Below, one piece after another: positions 10,887-19,706 of a stretch of DNA of 64,000 nt. This DNA is from JABDIY01 sp963751955 (GTDB taxonomy: Bacteria > Actinomycetota > Acidimicrobiia > Acidimicrobiales > SZUA-35). The stretch covers positions 29,032-93,031 of the forward strand of contig CAVVWM010000010.1 in assembly GCA_963751955.1 (NCBI GenBank). Direction: 5' to 3'. Below the pieces are notes generated by a model. The model was not told the origin of the DNA and did no database searches. It saw only the letters and a program-made list of their open reading frames with translations. How positions within the stretch are numbered: position 1 is the first letter of the stretch; each line of letters opens with the position of its first letter. The translations under genes and the position numbers were made by a program.

Positions 10887-12164
10887 TTACTGCTTGATAT
10901 ACGGCTGGCCGTCGGCAGCAGGGGGACGGCTGCGCCCGACCACTCCGGCGACGACGATGATCGTGACGATGTAGGGCAACATCGACAGGAATTCCGATGG
11001 TATCGGTGTCCCGAGGATGCCGAGCTTCTGTTGCAGGGCGCGGGCGAAGCCGAACACCAGACCGGCCCCGAGGGCGCCGAGCGGCATCCAGCGACCGAAG
11101 ATCATTGCGGCCAACCCGATGAAGCCGATACCCGCGGTCAGGTTCTCCTCGAATCGGGACACCTGGGAGAGGGTGAGGAACGCGCCGCCGAGTCCGGCGA
11201 TGCACCCGCCCATGATCACGTTGCGATAGCGGGTCCGGAACACGTCGATTCCGACGGTGTCCGCAGCCTTGGGATGTTCTCCCACCGAACGCGACCGGAG
11301 CCCCCAACGCGTGTAGAACAACCCGAGGTGGAGGAGGATCACGAGGGCGAATGTGGCGTAGATGAACATGTTCTGGTCAAAGAACATGGGCCCGAGCACG
11401 GGGATGTCGCCGAGGACGGGAATCTTGAACGATGTGAACCGCCCGGGAGAGTTGAGGCCGGGCTCGACCGAAAGCACCCGTCGGGCAAGGAACGATGTGA
11501 GTCCGAGCGCGAAGATGTTGATGACGACCCCGGCGATGATCTGATCAATCCGATACCTGATGGCGAGAACGGCGAGGACGGCTCCGAGCAGCGCGCCGGA
11601 CAGGATGGCGGCGACGAGCCCGAGCCAGATATTCGATGCCGATCCGACGATCGTGCCGACGAACGCCGAGGTGAGCAGCTGTCCTTCGATGGCAATGTTT
11701 ATGACCGCAACACGCTCGCACATCAGCCCCGAGAGTGCGCCCAGAGTCACCGGAACCGACAGGATCACGGTCGAGCGCAACATGCCTACCAGGCTGAACG
11801 ACTGTCCGGCTGCCGCCCACGTGAGAAAGGAGAGCGCCGTGAGCCCAAGGCTGATGGCTAGAGCAACATTGGTCCAGCGCAGATGCGTTCGGCGCAGAAC
11901 GAACCCGCCAAGAAAGGCGATGACTCCAGCGAGAACGATGGAGAAGAACCGCGAGTCGACCGCCAGCTTGATGTCTTCGAATCTCGCACCGGGCAGCGAC
12001 AGATTGAACGTGGAGACGTCGCCACTGTTGACACCGAAGCCGAAGATCCACAGCACGAAGGCACCGAGCACGACGAGGACGGTTCCAACCACCGTGGCCC
12101 GACGTTCCTCCGGTGTCGCCCGGCGCAACGATGTGGTGCTGACCACAGCGGCCGCGGCGGTCAT
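10887..12164 (-). CDS. ABC transporter permease, nucleoside/BMP type (second permease)
   Basis: About 425 residues from ATG 12164, whose ATGA overlaps the stop of the upstream permease; an in-frame ATG at 12173 is the alternative. About ten hydrophobic helices are visible, with the conserved SGLMCERVAVINIAIEGQLL region and EHPKAADTVGIDVFRTRYRN, the cytoplasmic coupling loop that contacts the ATPase. These fit the BPD_transp_2 family of purine-nucleoside importers such as the RnsD/NupC permeases. It is the last gene of the four-gene operon and pairs with the adjacent permease to form the channel. The tail ends SRPPAADGQPYIKQ. Confidence 0.9.
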   Translation of the reverse strand: MTAAAAVVSTTSLRRATPEERRATVVGTVLVVLGAFVLWIFGFGVNSGDVSTFNLSLPGARFEDIKLAVDSRFFSIVLAGVIAFLGGFVLRRTHLRWTNVALAISLGLTALSFLTWAAAGQSFSLVGMLRSTVILSVPVTLGALSGLMCERVAVINIAIEGQLLTSAFVGTIVGSASNIWLGLVAAILSGALLGAVLAVLAIRYRIDQIIAGVVINIFALGLTSFLARRVLSVEPGLNSPGRFTSFKIPVLGDIPVLGPMFFDQNMFIYATFALVILLHLGLFYTRWGLRSRSVGEHPKAADTVGIDVFRTRYRNVIMGGCIAGLGGAFLTLSQVSRFEENLTAGIGFIGLAAMIFGRWMPLGALGAGLVFGFARALQQKLGILGTPIPSEFLSMLPYIVTIIVVAGVVGRSRPPAADGQPYIKQ

Positions 12165-13396
12165 GATCCCCATCCTGTGGACACTGTGGTCGATGGACCC
12201 TCGTCGACGGCCTTGATTCGATAGACCGCCTTGACGAGCTCGGGCGCAGCGATGAACACGATGATCAGAGCTTGGAGGACCTGCACCAGGTCGATCGGAA
12301 TACCCGCTGCCCCTTGCATCTCGATGCCTCCAGCTCGGAGCCCACCGAAGAGCAAGCCCGCAAACAGCACCCCGATGGGATGTGAACGTCCCAGGAGGGC
12401 GAGCGCAATCGCGTCGAATCCGGTGTTTCCGGCGAAGTTGGAGAAGGCTCGATACGGCTCGAGACCGAGGACCTGGTTCGCACCGGCGAGGCCGGCGAGT
12501 CCGCCCGAGACCGCCATCACCGACACATAGATCAAGCCGACACGCATGCCGGCGTAGCGGCCGCCATCGGGGTTGGCTCCGACCGCTCGGAACTCGAAGC
12601 CGATCGTCGACCTGTACATCAGCCACCAGACGAACCACACGGCGCCAAGGGCGACGAGGAAGCCGATGTGCACCCGATACCCGTCGAAGAGCGTCGGGAA
12701 ACTCGCCGACCCCGCGGCCTGCTTCGAGATCGGATCGTTCCGACCTTCGGCTTGAAAGAGATCGGTCTTCAAGAGGTAGTCGATCGTGAAGAGCGCGATG
12801 AAGTTCAACATGATGGTCGTGATGACTTCGTGAGCGCCCGTACGCGCCTTCAACAGTCCCGACAGCCCGCCCCAGACGGCGCCCCCGACAATCGCACCGA
12901 GGATGGCGAGAGGAATATGAAGCACGGCGGGTACCGAGATGCTGAACCCGACCCACAATCCCACGACGCCACCGATGTGCATCTGGCCATTGGCGCCGAT
13001 GTTGAACAGCCCGGCTTGGAACCCGACCGCCACAGCCAACCCGGCGAGGATGAGCGGGGTCGCTGCGAACAGCGTCTCGGTCAGGGCGCGGCGAGAGCCT
13101 ATCGACCCCTCGAACAGTGCCCGGTAGGCCTCACCGATGCCACTGAGGATCGACGACAACGCCTCCCCCGGGTCATCCCCCATGAGCTTGAGGTTGTCGA
13201 CGTCGGTGACAGCGATGATGAACGCGCCGATGATCAGAGCCGAGAGCAGCGCAAGGGCCGGTACGATGAGGGCCTGACCCAGCGACGATCCGACGCCGCT
13301 GGCGCGTGCGAGCCAGTCGGTGGTTGGCGGCTCGCCCGACTCGGGAACTGGAGTCTCGTCGGGGCCGCTTGCGAATTCGGTATCGGCGTCGCTCAT
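12161..13396 (-). CDS. ABC transporter permease, nucleoside/BMP type (first permease)
   Basis: 411 residues from ATG 13396. ATGA overlaps join it to the ATPase gene upstream and the second permease downstream, so the three are translationally coupled. After a polar, acidic N-terminus of about 30 residues, the protein is a chain of membrane helices carrying FQAGLFNIGANGQMHIGG, a family motif in which the channel re-entrant region lies, and ANPDGGRYAGMRVGLIYVS, the ATPase-contact loop. It fits the RnsC/NupB permease of purine nucleoside import. It ends in a short soluble tail. The substrate is inferred from family only. Confidence 0.9.
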   Translation of the reverse strand: MSDADTEFASGPDETPVPESGEPPTTDWLARASGVGSSLGQALIVPALALLSALIIGAFIIAVTDVDNLKLMGDDPGEALSSILSGIGEAYRALFEGSIGSRRALTETLFAATPLILAGLAVAVGFQAGLFNIGANGQMHIGGVVGLWVGFSISVPAVLHIPLAILGAIVGGAVWGGLSGLLKARTGAHEVITTIMLNFIALFTIDYLLKTDLFQAEGRNDPISKQAAGSASFPTLFDGYRVHIGFLVALGAVWFVWWLMYRSTIGFEFRAVGANPDGGRYAGMRVGLIYVSVMAVSGGLAGLAGANQVLGLEPYRAFSNFAGNTGFDAIALALLGRSHPIGVLFAGLLFGGLRAGGIEMQGAAGIPIDLVQVLQALIIVFIAAPELVKAVYRIKAVDEGPSTTVSTGWGS

Positions 13397-14946
13397 GATG
13401 CCACGTCCGCGCTCTGGCTCCCGAGCATTGCGAGGCCGATTTCGGTCCGGGTGGCCGAGCCGTCGAACTCACCCGCGATCCGACCGTCGTACATCACGAG
13501 TATCCGATCCGACAGCGCAATGATCTCTTCGAGCTCGGACGAAACGATCAGCACAGCCGCACCGTGGTCCCGTTCCTCGACGATTCGCGAATGGATGTAC
13601 TCGATCGAACCGACGTCGATACCGCGGGTCGGTTGCGATGCAACGATGAACGTCACGTCACGATCGAACTCTCGAGCGACAATCACCTTCTGTTGGTTAC
13701 CACCCGACAGTGTTGAGACCTCCACGTCGACACCCGGCGTTCGCACGTCGTACTGCTCGACGAGGCGCGTCGCCCGTTCGTCGGCTGCGGACCAATCCAT
13801 CCGAACCCCATGCGAGATCGGTTCTTCGTAGTACGAGTCGAGCACCACGTTTTCTGTGACGGTGAACGAGAGCACGAGGCCACTGCGCTGCCGGTCCTCG
13901 GGTACGTGGGCGACGCTGCGTTTGTGGATCGCCCTCGACGATTCGGTGGTGATGTCGTCGCCCTTCAGCTTCACGTAGCCGCCGAGCGAGGGTCGCAGGC
14001 CGGTGATTGACTCGACCAGTTCGGTCTGGCCGTTGCCCTGCACCCCCGCGATCCCGACGATCTCGCCGGCGCGGACCTCGAGGGACACTCCATCGACAGC
14101 CCGCTGGTCGCGATCGTCGAGCACTACCAAGTTCTCGACCGAGAGAACCACATCGGCGGGCTCAGCCGGTTTGCGGTCGACCACCAGATCGACCGGTCGG
14201 CCGACCATCAGCTCGGCCAGCTTCTCTTCGTCGACCTCGGACGGTTGCACCTCGGCCACGGTCCGACCCCGGCGCATGATCACGATGCGGTCGGCGAGCT
14301 CGAGCGCCTCGCCAAGCTTGTGGCTGATGAAGATGATCGCCTTCCCGTCGGCTTTGAGCCCGTTCATTATGTCGAAGAATCCCTCGACCTCGGTCGGCGT
14401 AAGGACCGAGGTCGGTTCGTCGAAAACCAGAACACTGGCTTCGCGGGCGAGCACCTTGATGATCTCGACGCGCTGCTGAATGCCTACCGGGAGATCTTCG
14501 ATGATGCCATCGGGGTCGACATCGAGGTTGTAACGCGACGAGATTTCCCGCACGGTCTTCCGCGCGCTTCGAAGGTCGAGCCACCCGAAGCGCTGGGTCG
14601 GTTCGGCCCCGAGAATCACGTTGTCCGCCACGCTGAAGACAGGCACGAGCATGAAGTGTTGATGCACCATGCCAATCCCGGCTGCGATCGCATCACCGGG
14701 GCCGGTGAAGTTTTGCAGCTCACCGTCGATCCGGATCTCACCCGAGGTCGGTGTGTACAGGCCGTACAGGATGTTCATCAAGGTGCTTTTCCCCGCACCG
14801 TTCTCGCCGAGCAGAGCAACGATCTCGCCCTCGGCCACCCGCAGGTTCACATCGTCGTTGGCGAGCACTCCGGGGAACTGCTTGGTGATGCCTGATAGCT
14901 CGAGTTCCAAATCAGGCTCCTCCACGACGATGCTGCACCGAAGCAC
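13393..14946 (-). CDS. Nucleoside/BMP-type ABC transporter, double ATP-binding protein
   Basis: 517 residues with GTG start at 14946; a second in-frame GTG seven codons later is possible. It has two ATPase halves, as in sugar and nucleoside importers. The first has Walker A LLGENGAGKSTLMN, signature LPVGIQQRVEIIKVLA and Walker B SVLVFDEPTS. The second has a degenerate Walker A (GIAGVQGNGQTELVE), a clean LSGGNQQKVIVARE signature and VASQPTRGIDVG in place of Walker B. That asymmetry is normal for the family. It sits between the binding-protein gene, from which a 13-bp hairpin separates it, and the permeases. It powers uptake at the inner face of the membrane. Confidence 0.92.
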   Translation of the reverse strand: MLRCSIVVEEPDLELELSGITKQFPGVLANDDVNLRVAEGEIVALLGENGAGKSTLMNILYGLYTPTSGEIRIDGELQNFTGPGDAIAAGIGMVHQHFMLVPVFSVADNVILGAEPTQRFGWLDLRSARKTVREISSRYNLDVDPDGIIEDLPVGIQQRVEIIKVLAREASVLVFDEPTSVLTPTEVEGFFDIMNGLKADGKAIIFISHKLGEALELADRIVIMRRGRTVAEVQPSEVDEEKLAELMVGRPVDLVVDRKPAEPADVVLSVENLVVLDDRDQRAVDGVSLEVRAGEIVGIAGVQGNGQTELVESITGLRPSLGGYVKLKGDDITTESSRAIHKRSVAHVPEDRQRSGLVLSFTVTENVVLDSYYEEPISHGVRMDWSAADERATRLVEQYDVRTPGVDVEVSTLSGGNQQKVIVAREFDRDVTFIVASQPTRGIDVGSIEYIHSRIVEERDHGAAVLIVSSELEEIIALSDRILVMYDGRIAGEFDGSATRTEIGLAMLGSQSADVAS

Positions 14947-14976
14947 ACTAGCCCGATATCGCCCGGGCCCAAAGCG

Positions 14977-15006
14977 AACGGACGGAGGCCGGTGCCTCCG
15001 TCCGTT
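14977..15006 (-). terminator. Hairpin between binding-protein and ATPase genes
   Basis: A perfect 13-bp inverted repeat (AACGGACGGAGGC paired with GCCTCCGTCCGTT) with a 4-base loop lies in the 104-base gap between the BMP lipoprotein gene and the ATPase gene. No clear U-run follows on the minus strand. Such hairpins often lower readthrough or protect the upstream mRNA, so the binding protein is made in excess. A comparable hairpin lies after the second binding-protein gene at 46068. Confidence 0.6.
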
Positions 15007-15050
15007 TCAGTGTTCGCCAGACCGGGACGGCCCGGCGGTTATGGAGTCGA

Positions 15051-16175
15051 TCAGGAGCCCAGCGCGGTGTAGTCGGCCTTGATCTCACCGTCTGCGATGT
15101 CGGCGAGCAGCTGGTCGACCTCGGCCGACAACTCGTCGGAGACCCGGTCTTCCCAATCGTGGTACGGAGCGAGGCCCACGCCGCCGTTGGCAAGGTTCCC
15201 AACTACGGCCCCCGCTTCCCAGGTGCCTTCGCTGTCCTCTTGGACGGACTGGGTCACGAACGGGGCGATCTTCTTCTCGACCGTAGTGAGCCACAGCGAC
15301 GAATACTGCTGATCCATGACGATGGTTGCATCGGTGTCGACGCCGATCATCGCCGCTTCGAGGCCGAGATCGTTGATCGCATCACCAGCCGGCAGGTTGA
15401 TCGCACCACCGACGGGAATGGTTACGTCGCAGTTCTCCTGAAACTGGCTCTCCGCCGTGCTGCGAGCCAGACCCATGTCGGTGAAGCTGCCGGTGAACTG
15501 GCCGTCCTGAGCCTCGACGTCCCAGCCGATCACTCGTACGTCGGCACCCTTCACCTCGTTGTAGTGCAGGGCCCCACGAGTGAAGCCGTCCATGAAGATC
15601 GCCACAGTCGGGAAGTTCGCCCCGCCATAGGTGCACAAGACGCCGGTGCTGCTCACACCGGCGGCCAGGTAACCCGCCGCGAATGCGGCCTCGTCGGTCT
15701 GGTACACGAGCTCGCGCACGTTCGGCAAACCTAGCGGTGCGAACGTCACGGGATCGCTCAACACGTTGTCGATCATCGTCCACTTGATGTCGGGGTTGGC
15801 GGTGGCGTTGGTCGCCGTGACCTCGCCGAGGTCGAAGCCCACGGTCACGATGTGCTCGCAGTCCTGCGAGATCATCTGGTCAACGTTGGCCTGATACTGG
15901 GACGCTTCGCCCGACTCGAGGAAGAACGAGTCCGAGGTGGCCACGCCGGCCGCGACCGCATCCTGTACTCCCTGCCAGGCGCTGGCGTTGAAGCTCTGAT
16001 CATCGACACCGGCCAGGCCGGTGACGAGGCATGTCTTGACCGCGGTCTCGCTCTGCGCCACCGTCGTCCCTGCACCCCCGTCGTCTGTAGCCGTCTCGTC
16101 GTCACTGCCACAGGCAGCCGCGACGAGACCCAACGTGAGCATGACGCTCAGAATGAGTAGTAAACGCTTGGACAT
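15051..16175 (-). CDS. BMP-family nucleoside-binding lipoprotein of an ABC importer
   Basis: 374 residues from ATG 16175, preceded by GGAGGGG at good spacing; the longer upstream frame is rejected. The signal peptide MSKRLLLILSVMLTLGLVAAAC ends in a lipobox with the lipidated Cys at about residue 22, then a Thr/Asp-rich linker. The mature part shows the BMP-family pattern: DQSFNASAWQGVQD, DCEHIVTVGFDLG, YQTDEAAFAAGYLAAG and GWDVEAQDGQFTGSF. Family members bind purine nucleosides outside the cell and hand them to the permeases. It is first in the operon binding protein, ATPase, permease, permease. Confidence 0.92.
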   Translation of the reverse strand: MSKRLLLILSVMLTLGLVAAACGSDDETATDDGGAGTTVAQSETAVKTCLVTGLAGVDDQSFNASAWQGVQDAVAAGVATSDSFFLESGEASQYQANVDQMISQDCEHIVTVGFDLGEVTATNATANPDIKWTMIDNVLSDPVTFAPLGLPNVRELVYQTDEAAFAAGYLAAGVSSTGVLCTYGGANFPTVAIFMDGFTRGALHYNEVKGADVRVIGWDVEAQDGQFTGSFTDMGLARSTAESQFQENCDVTIPVGGAINLPAGDAINDLGLEAAMIGVDTDATIVMDQQYSSLWLTTVEKKIAPFVTQSVQEDSEGTWEAGAVVGNLANGGVGLAPYHDWEDRVSDELSAEVDQLLADIADGEIKADYTALGS

Positions 16176-16342
16176 GACCCCTCCGGTCTCGAGTCGCTGA
16201 CCCGTGATCGAGTCAGGTTTTGCTGAGAAGGAATCTACCCGCTCCGGCTCTGCGATGCTCGGCATCCACTGAGCCGCGTCCGAACGTAGGTGTAGGACCA
16301 GGTCCTCATTCGGGGGCGTGTTCGTGAAACCGAGATCGGGTT

Positions 16343-18628
16343 CTAGTCGACTGACAGAATCGCCGCAGTGAGTATGTGTTCAGCCGATATGCCGGTGAGT
16401 TCGTGGAGGTCAGCGATGGTGCCCGACTCACCGAAACGATCGACACCAAGGGCCGTTTGTGGTGTGCCCAAGGCCGAGCCCAGCCAGGCGAGACTGTGGC
16501 TCGATGCGTCGTGCACGCTGACCACGGGCCACTGGCGTTGGCCATTGGGCACCAGGGAATGCATATGGCCTGAGTCCCCGTGGTTGCGCCAGCTACGGAA
16601 GACTCGGTCGGGGCTGGTCAGCTGGATCACAGCTGCCTGAATTCCTTCGTAGTCCAGCGTGGCTGCCGCCGCGACCGCCTCGGGAGCCATGGCGCCGGTT
16701 GTGACGATGGTGACCCCGGGCCGACCGTCGGCCTTTGTGTCGAGGAGGCGGTAGCCGCCGGCAAGCACCTGGTTGCGAAGAGCCTCCTCACCCAGCCGGT
16801 CGAGCGCGTCGGCAAATGGCGCCTGGTCGATGGGGCGGGTGGAGAGCCGTAGGTAGGTAGACATTCCATCGGACTCGGACAGCTGCTGGATGGCGTCGCA
16901 CAACAACCAATCGACTTCGGTCGCATAGCTCGGTTCGCAGTAGTTGAGTCCGGGAAGTTCGGCGCCGACCGAGGCGGTGATGGTCGACTGGTGTGCTCCG
17001 CCCTCCGGAGCCAGTGTCACGCCGGCCGGCGTACCCGCCACGATGAAGCGAGCGTCGTTGTAGAGGCCGTAGATCAAGGCATCGAGTCCCCGCAGCACGA
17101 AGGGGTCATAGACGGTGCCGATGGGCACCAGCAGTTCGCCGTGGTGATCGTGACTCAAGCCGAGCTGGCCCAACAGCATGAAGAGGTTCATCTCCGAGAT
17201 ACCGAGCTCGATGTGTTGGCCACCCGGCGCTGGAGCCCATTTCAGCAACCGCTGGGCACCGCCGTGGTCGTCGGTCTCGGTGTGGGCGTACACGCCTTTC
17301 TTGTTGATCCATCCGCCGAGGTTGGTCGATATCGAAACGTCAGGCGCCGTGGTGATAATCCGCTCACCAACCCCATCCACGTCGGCCAGGCTGGCGAGCA
17401 CACGGCCAAAGGCCTCTTGGGATGAGGTGGAGCCCGAAGTGACAGCCGGGCGTGCTGCTCGGGGGACCGGCGGAGTCGGACGGGGGATCGGGGCGGGATT
17501 GTTGATGTCACCACCGACCGAGTTGCAGATGTTCCCGGCGGCCGAGTCCTCTTGGAATCGATCCCACTCGGTCTGTTCAGACAACCCGATTCGGGCTCTG
17601 AACTCATCGATTTGATCGGGATTCAACAACGCCGCATGGTTGAGGGGGTCGCCGGCCATGGGCAGCCCCCAACCCTTGATCGTGTAGGCGAACACGACCG
17701 ATGGTTGATCGGGCGTTTCATCGCATTCCCGGTACGTTTCGAGCAGGAGGCCCAAGTCATGCCCGCCCAAGTCGGTCACCAGATGCTTGAGGGCAGCATC
17801 GTCCAATCCGTCAGTGAACCGGATCAGCGCTGGGTCGGCTCGGTCGAGGAACTTTGCCCGCAGGTCGGTTCCGCTCAGAGCGAACAGGGACTGGTAGGCC
17901 TCGTTGGGCATGGCGTCGATTCGGGCTCTCAGGGCGTCGCCGTCGGGTTCAGCGAAGGCTGCCTGGAGGCGCGAGCCATATTTGGCCTCGGTCACGTGCC
18001 AACCGGCGTCGGCAAAGAAGCTCTTGAGTCTCTCGGCTGCGATCTCGGGGATAACCCGGTCGAGGCTCTGGCGGTTCAGATCGACCACCATCGTGAAATT
18101 GCCGAGTCCCTTCGTCGCCGGGTCGGCGATGGCCTCCCACACGTTGCCCTCGTCGAGTTCGGCGTCACCGACCAAGGCGATGAAGCGGGCCGGGTCGGTC
18201 TGACCGAAGTGATCGTCGATATAGCGTCGGGTCAGAGCCGAAAAGAGGGGAGCTACCGCTCCGAGTCCGACAGAACCGGTGGAGAAATCGGCGACATCGG
18301 GGTCCTTTGTCCGAGACGGATAGGCCTGGAGACCGCCCCGCTGACGCAGGGTTGTGAGATAGGAGCGATCGAGTTCGCCGGTGAGGTATTTGATGGCGTG
18401 ATAGACGGGCGAGGCGTGAGGTTTGACTGCGACCTTGTCATTGCCGCCGATGTGTCCGAACCAGAGTGCAGTCATGATCGAAACCATCGACGCACTCGAG
18501 GCCTGGTGGCCGCCGACCTTCACCTCGGTGTCAGCCCGTCGGTTGGCGGCGTCGACAATTCGAGTTGCCAACCACAAAACTCGTTGCTCTATCTGGCGAA
18601 GCGTGTCCAGATCGACCGAGGAACTCAT
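16343..18628 (-). CDS. Thiamine-diphosphate enzyme, AceE (homodimeric pyruvate dehydrogenase E1)/transketolase-like
   Basis: 761 residues from ATG 18628, shorter than the about 890 of AceE. The ThDP-binding motif is VGDAELDEGNVWEAIADP with the closing Asn in VVDLNRQSLD. GGHQASSASMVSIMTALWFG and KPHASPVYHAIKYLTG match the substrate-side region of homodimeric E1 and relatives. The central pyrimidine domain contains LGGWINKKGVYAH and ELGISEMNLFMLLGQLGLS, which holds the catalytic Glu. The C-terminal domain has VVSVHDASSHSLAWLGSALG. No E2 or E3 gene is near, so a 2-oxoacid dehydrogenase complex role is not supported locally. A transketolase-like carboligase is possible. Confidence 0.8.
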   Translation of the reverse strand: MSSSVDLDTLRQIEQRVLWLATRIVDAANRRADTEVKVGGHQASSASMVSIMTALWFGHIGGNDKVAVKPHASPVYHAIKYLTGELDRSYLTTLRQRGGLQAYPSRTKDPDVADFSTGSVGLGAVAPLFSALTRRYIDDHFGQTDPARFIALVGDAELDEGNVWEAIADPATKGLGNFTMVVDLNRQSLDRVIPEIAAERLKSFFADAGWHVTEAKYGSRLQAAFAEPDGDALRARIDAMPNEAYQSLFALSGTDLRAKFLDRADPALIRFTDGLDDAALKHLVTDLGGHDLGLLLETYRECDETPDQPSVVFAYTIKGWGLPMAGDPLNHAALLNPDQIDEFRARIGLSEQTEWDRFQEDSAAGNICNSVGGDINNPAPIPRPTPPVPRAARPAVTSGSTSSQEAFGRVLASLADVDGVGERIITTAPDVSISTNLGGWINKKGVYAHTETDDHGGAQRLLKWAPAPGGQHIELGISEMNLFMLLGQLGLSHDHHGELLVPIGTVYDPFVLRGLDALIYGLYNDARFIVAGTPAGVTLAPEGGAHQSTITASVGAELPGLNYCEPSYATEVDWLLCDAIQQLSESDGMSTYLRLSTRPIDQAPFADALDRLGEEALRNQVLAGGYRLLDTKADGRPGVTIVTTGAMAPEAVAAAATLDYEGIQAAVIQLTSPDRVFRSWRNHGDSGHMHSLVPNGQRQWPVVSVHDASSHSLAWLGSALGTPQTALGVDRFGESGTIADLHELTGISAEHILTAAILSVD

Positions 18629-18820
18629 CGAACAGAACCTAACGATCTCATCAGTGGCGTCAAACGGAACTGGGCAGGCCGTCGACGTCTTTATTGTGCA
18701 ACAGGAGGCGAATCGAGCTTGTTGGAGGTTCCGGAGGCCTACTACAGCTGACCCGCTGGGTCGTATTGCCCCAGACCGAGGTCCCTACCGCTGGGCTCTG
18801 CGCGCCTGGACAATTGAGTC

Positions 18821-19621
18821 ATGGGAGCACGGGTTGTTCGGCTGATCGGGCTGGCCGCCTGCCTGGGTCTGACGGTCGGTTGTGGGCCGATCGCGACTCC
18901 AACCGCGGCGTCGAGCACAACCACAGTGCTGATCACGACCTCGGACCCGCCCGGAACAACGACAACCCCGACCTCAGTCACATCCACCACCCAGCCGCCG
19001 ACGACAACGACCACAACCGAACCGACAACTACCTCGGAGCCGCCAACAACGCCCCAACCAACCACAACGGTGACTCCCGAAGAAGTGGCCACGGTGGCCC
19101 TCCAGGAACGGCTGACCGAGGTGGGCTACTGGCTGGGGCCGATAGACGGAGAGTTCGGCCCCATGACATCCCACGCAGTGATGGCGTTCCAGAAGGTATC
19201 CGAACTACCGCGCACCGGGTGGGCCGATGACGGCACGCTGGCCGCGTTGGCCCAAGCCACCCGCCCGGCTCCCTACGCCGACTACGACGGGTTCGAGATT
19301 GACCTCCGTCGCCAGGTTGCCTTCGTTGTGAAGAACGGCGAGGTCATGTGGGTTGTCGACATCTCAACCGGAACCGCTGCCACCCCAACACCTAGAGGCG
19401 TGTTCGCCGTCTACCGGGAGATAGACGGCAATCGTGTCGCCCCCCTTGGCACCTTGTATCGACCCAAGTACTTCTGGGGAGGGTTCGCCATTCACGGGTA
19501 TGGCAGCGTTCCCAGCTATCCGGCCTCGCATGGATGCGTTCGAGTGCTCAAGCCCGCCATGGACATGCTCTGGGCCGATGGTCATCTCGATATCGGCACG
19601 CCGGTCACGAGCCACAACTAG
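18821..19621 (+). CDS. L,D-transpeptidase lipoprotein with peptidoglycan-binding domain
   Basis: 266 residues from ATG 18821. The signal peptide ends in a lipobox (LTVGC) with Cys at about residue 21, then a linker of about 55 residues made mostly of Thr, Pro and Ser. Residues about 88-150 are a peptidoglycan-binding_1 domain (LQERLTEVGYWLGPIDGEFG). The rest is a YkuD domain with the catalytic HGYGSVPSYPASHGCVR, where the last Cys is the nucleophile. These enzymes make 3-3 cross-links in peptidoglycan outside the membrane. It is divergent from the AceE-like gene and converges with the LarA-like gene. Confidence 0.93.
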   Translation: MGARVVRLIGLAACLGLTVGCGPIATPTAASSTTTVLITTSDPPGTTTTPTSVTSTTQPPTTTTTTEPTTTSEPPTTPQPTTTVTPEEVATVALQERLTEVGYWLGPIDGEFGPMTSHAVMAFQKVSELPRTGWADDGTLAALAQATRPAPYADYDGFEIDLRRQVAFVVKNGEVMWVVDISTGTAATPTPRGVFAVYREIDGNRVAPLGTLYRPKYFWGGFAIHGYGSVPSYPASHGCVRVLKPAMDMLWADGHLDIGTPVTSHN

Positions 19622-19706
19622 CGAGGTTTCCGCCGAGATCAAGAACCACTATGCCGATCCTTGTCGCCGGCGTAGATGACTGGGCGCCGCCACTTGCTCG
19701 ACAAGC

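Noticed and set aside
11031..11861. Plus-strand frame over the second nucleoside permease
   Set aside because: Very rich in Glu, Asp and Arg as expected for antisense of membrane helices.
17552..18751. Long plus-strand frame over the AceE-like gene
   Set aside because: Shadow of a GC-rich gene; no motif and no ribosome-binding site.
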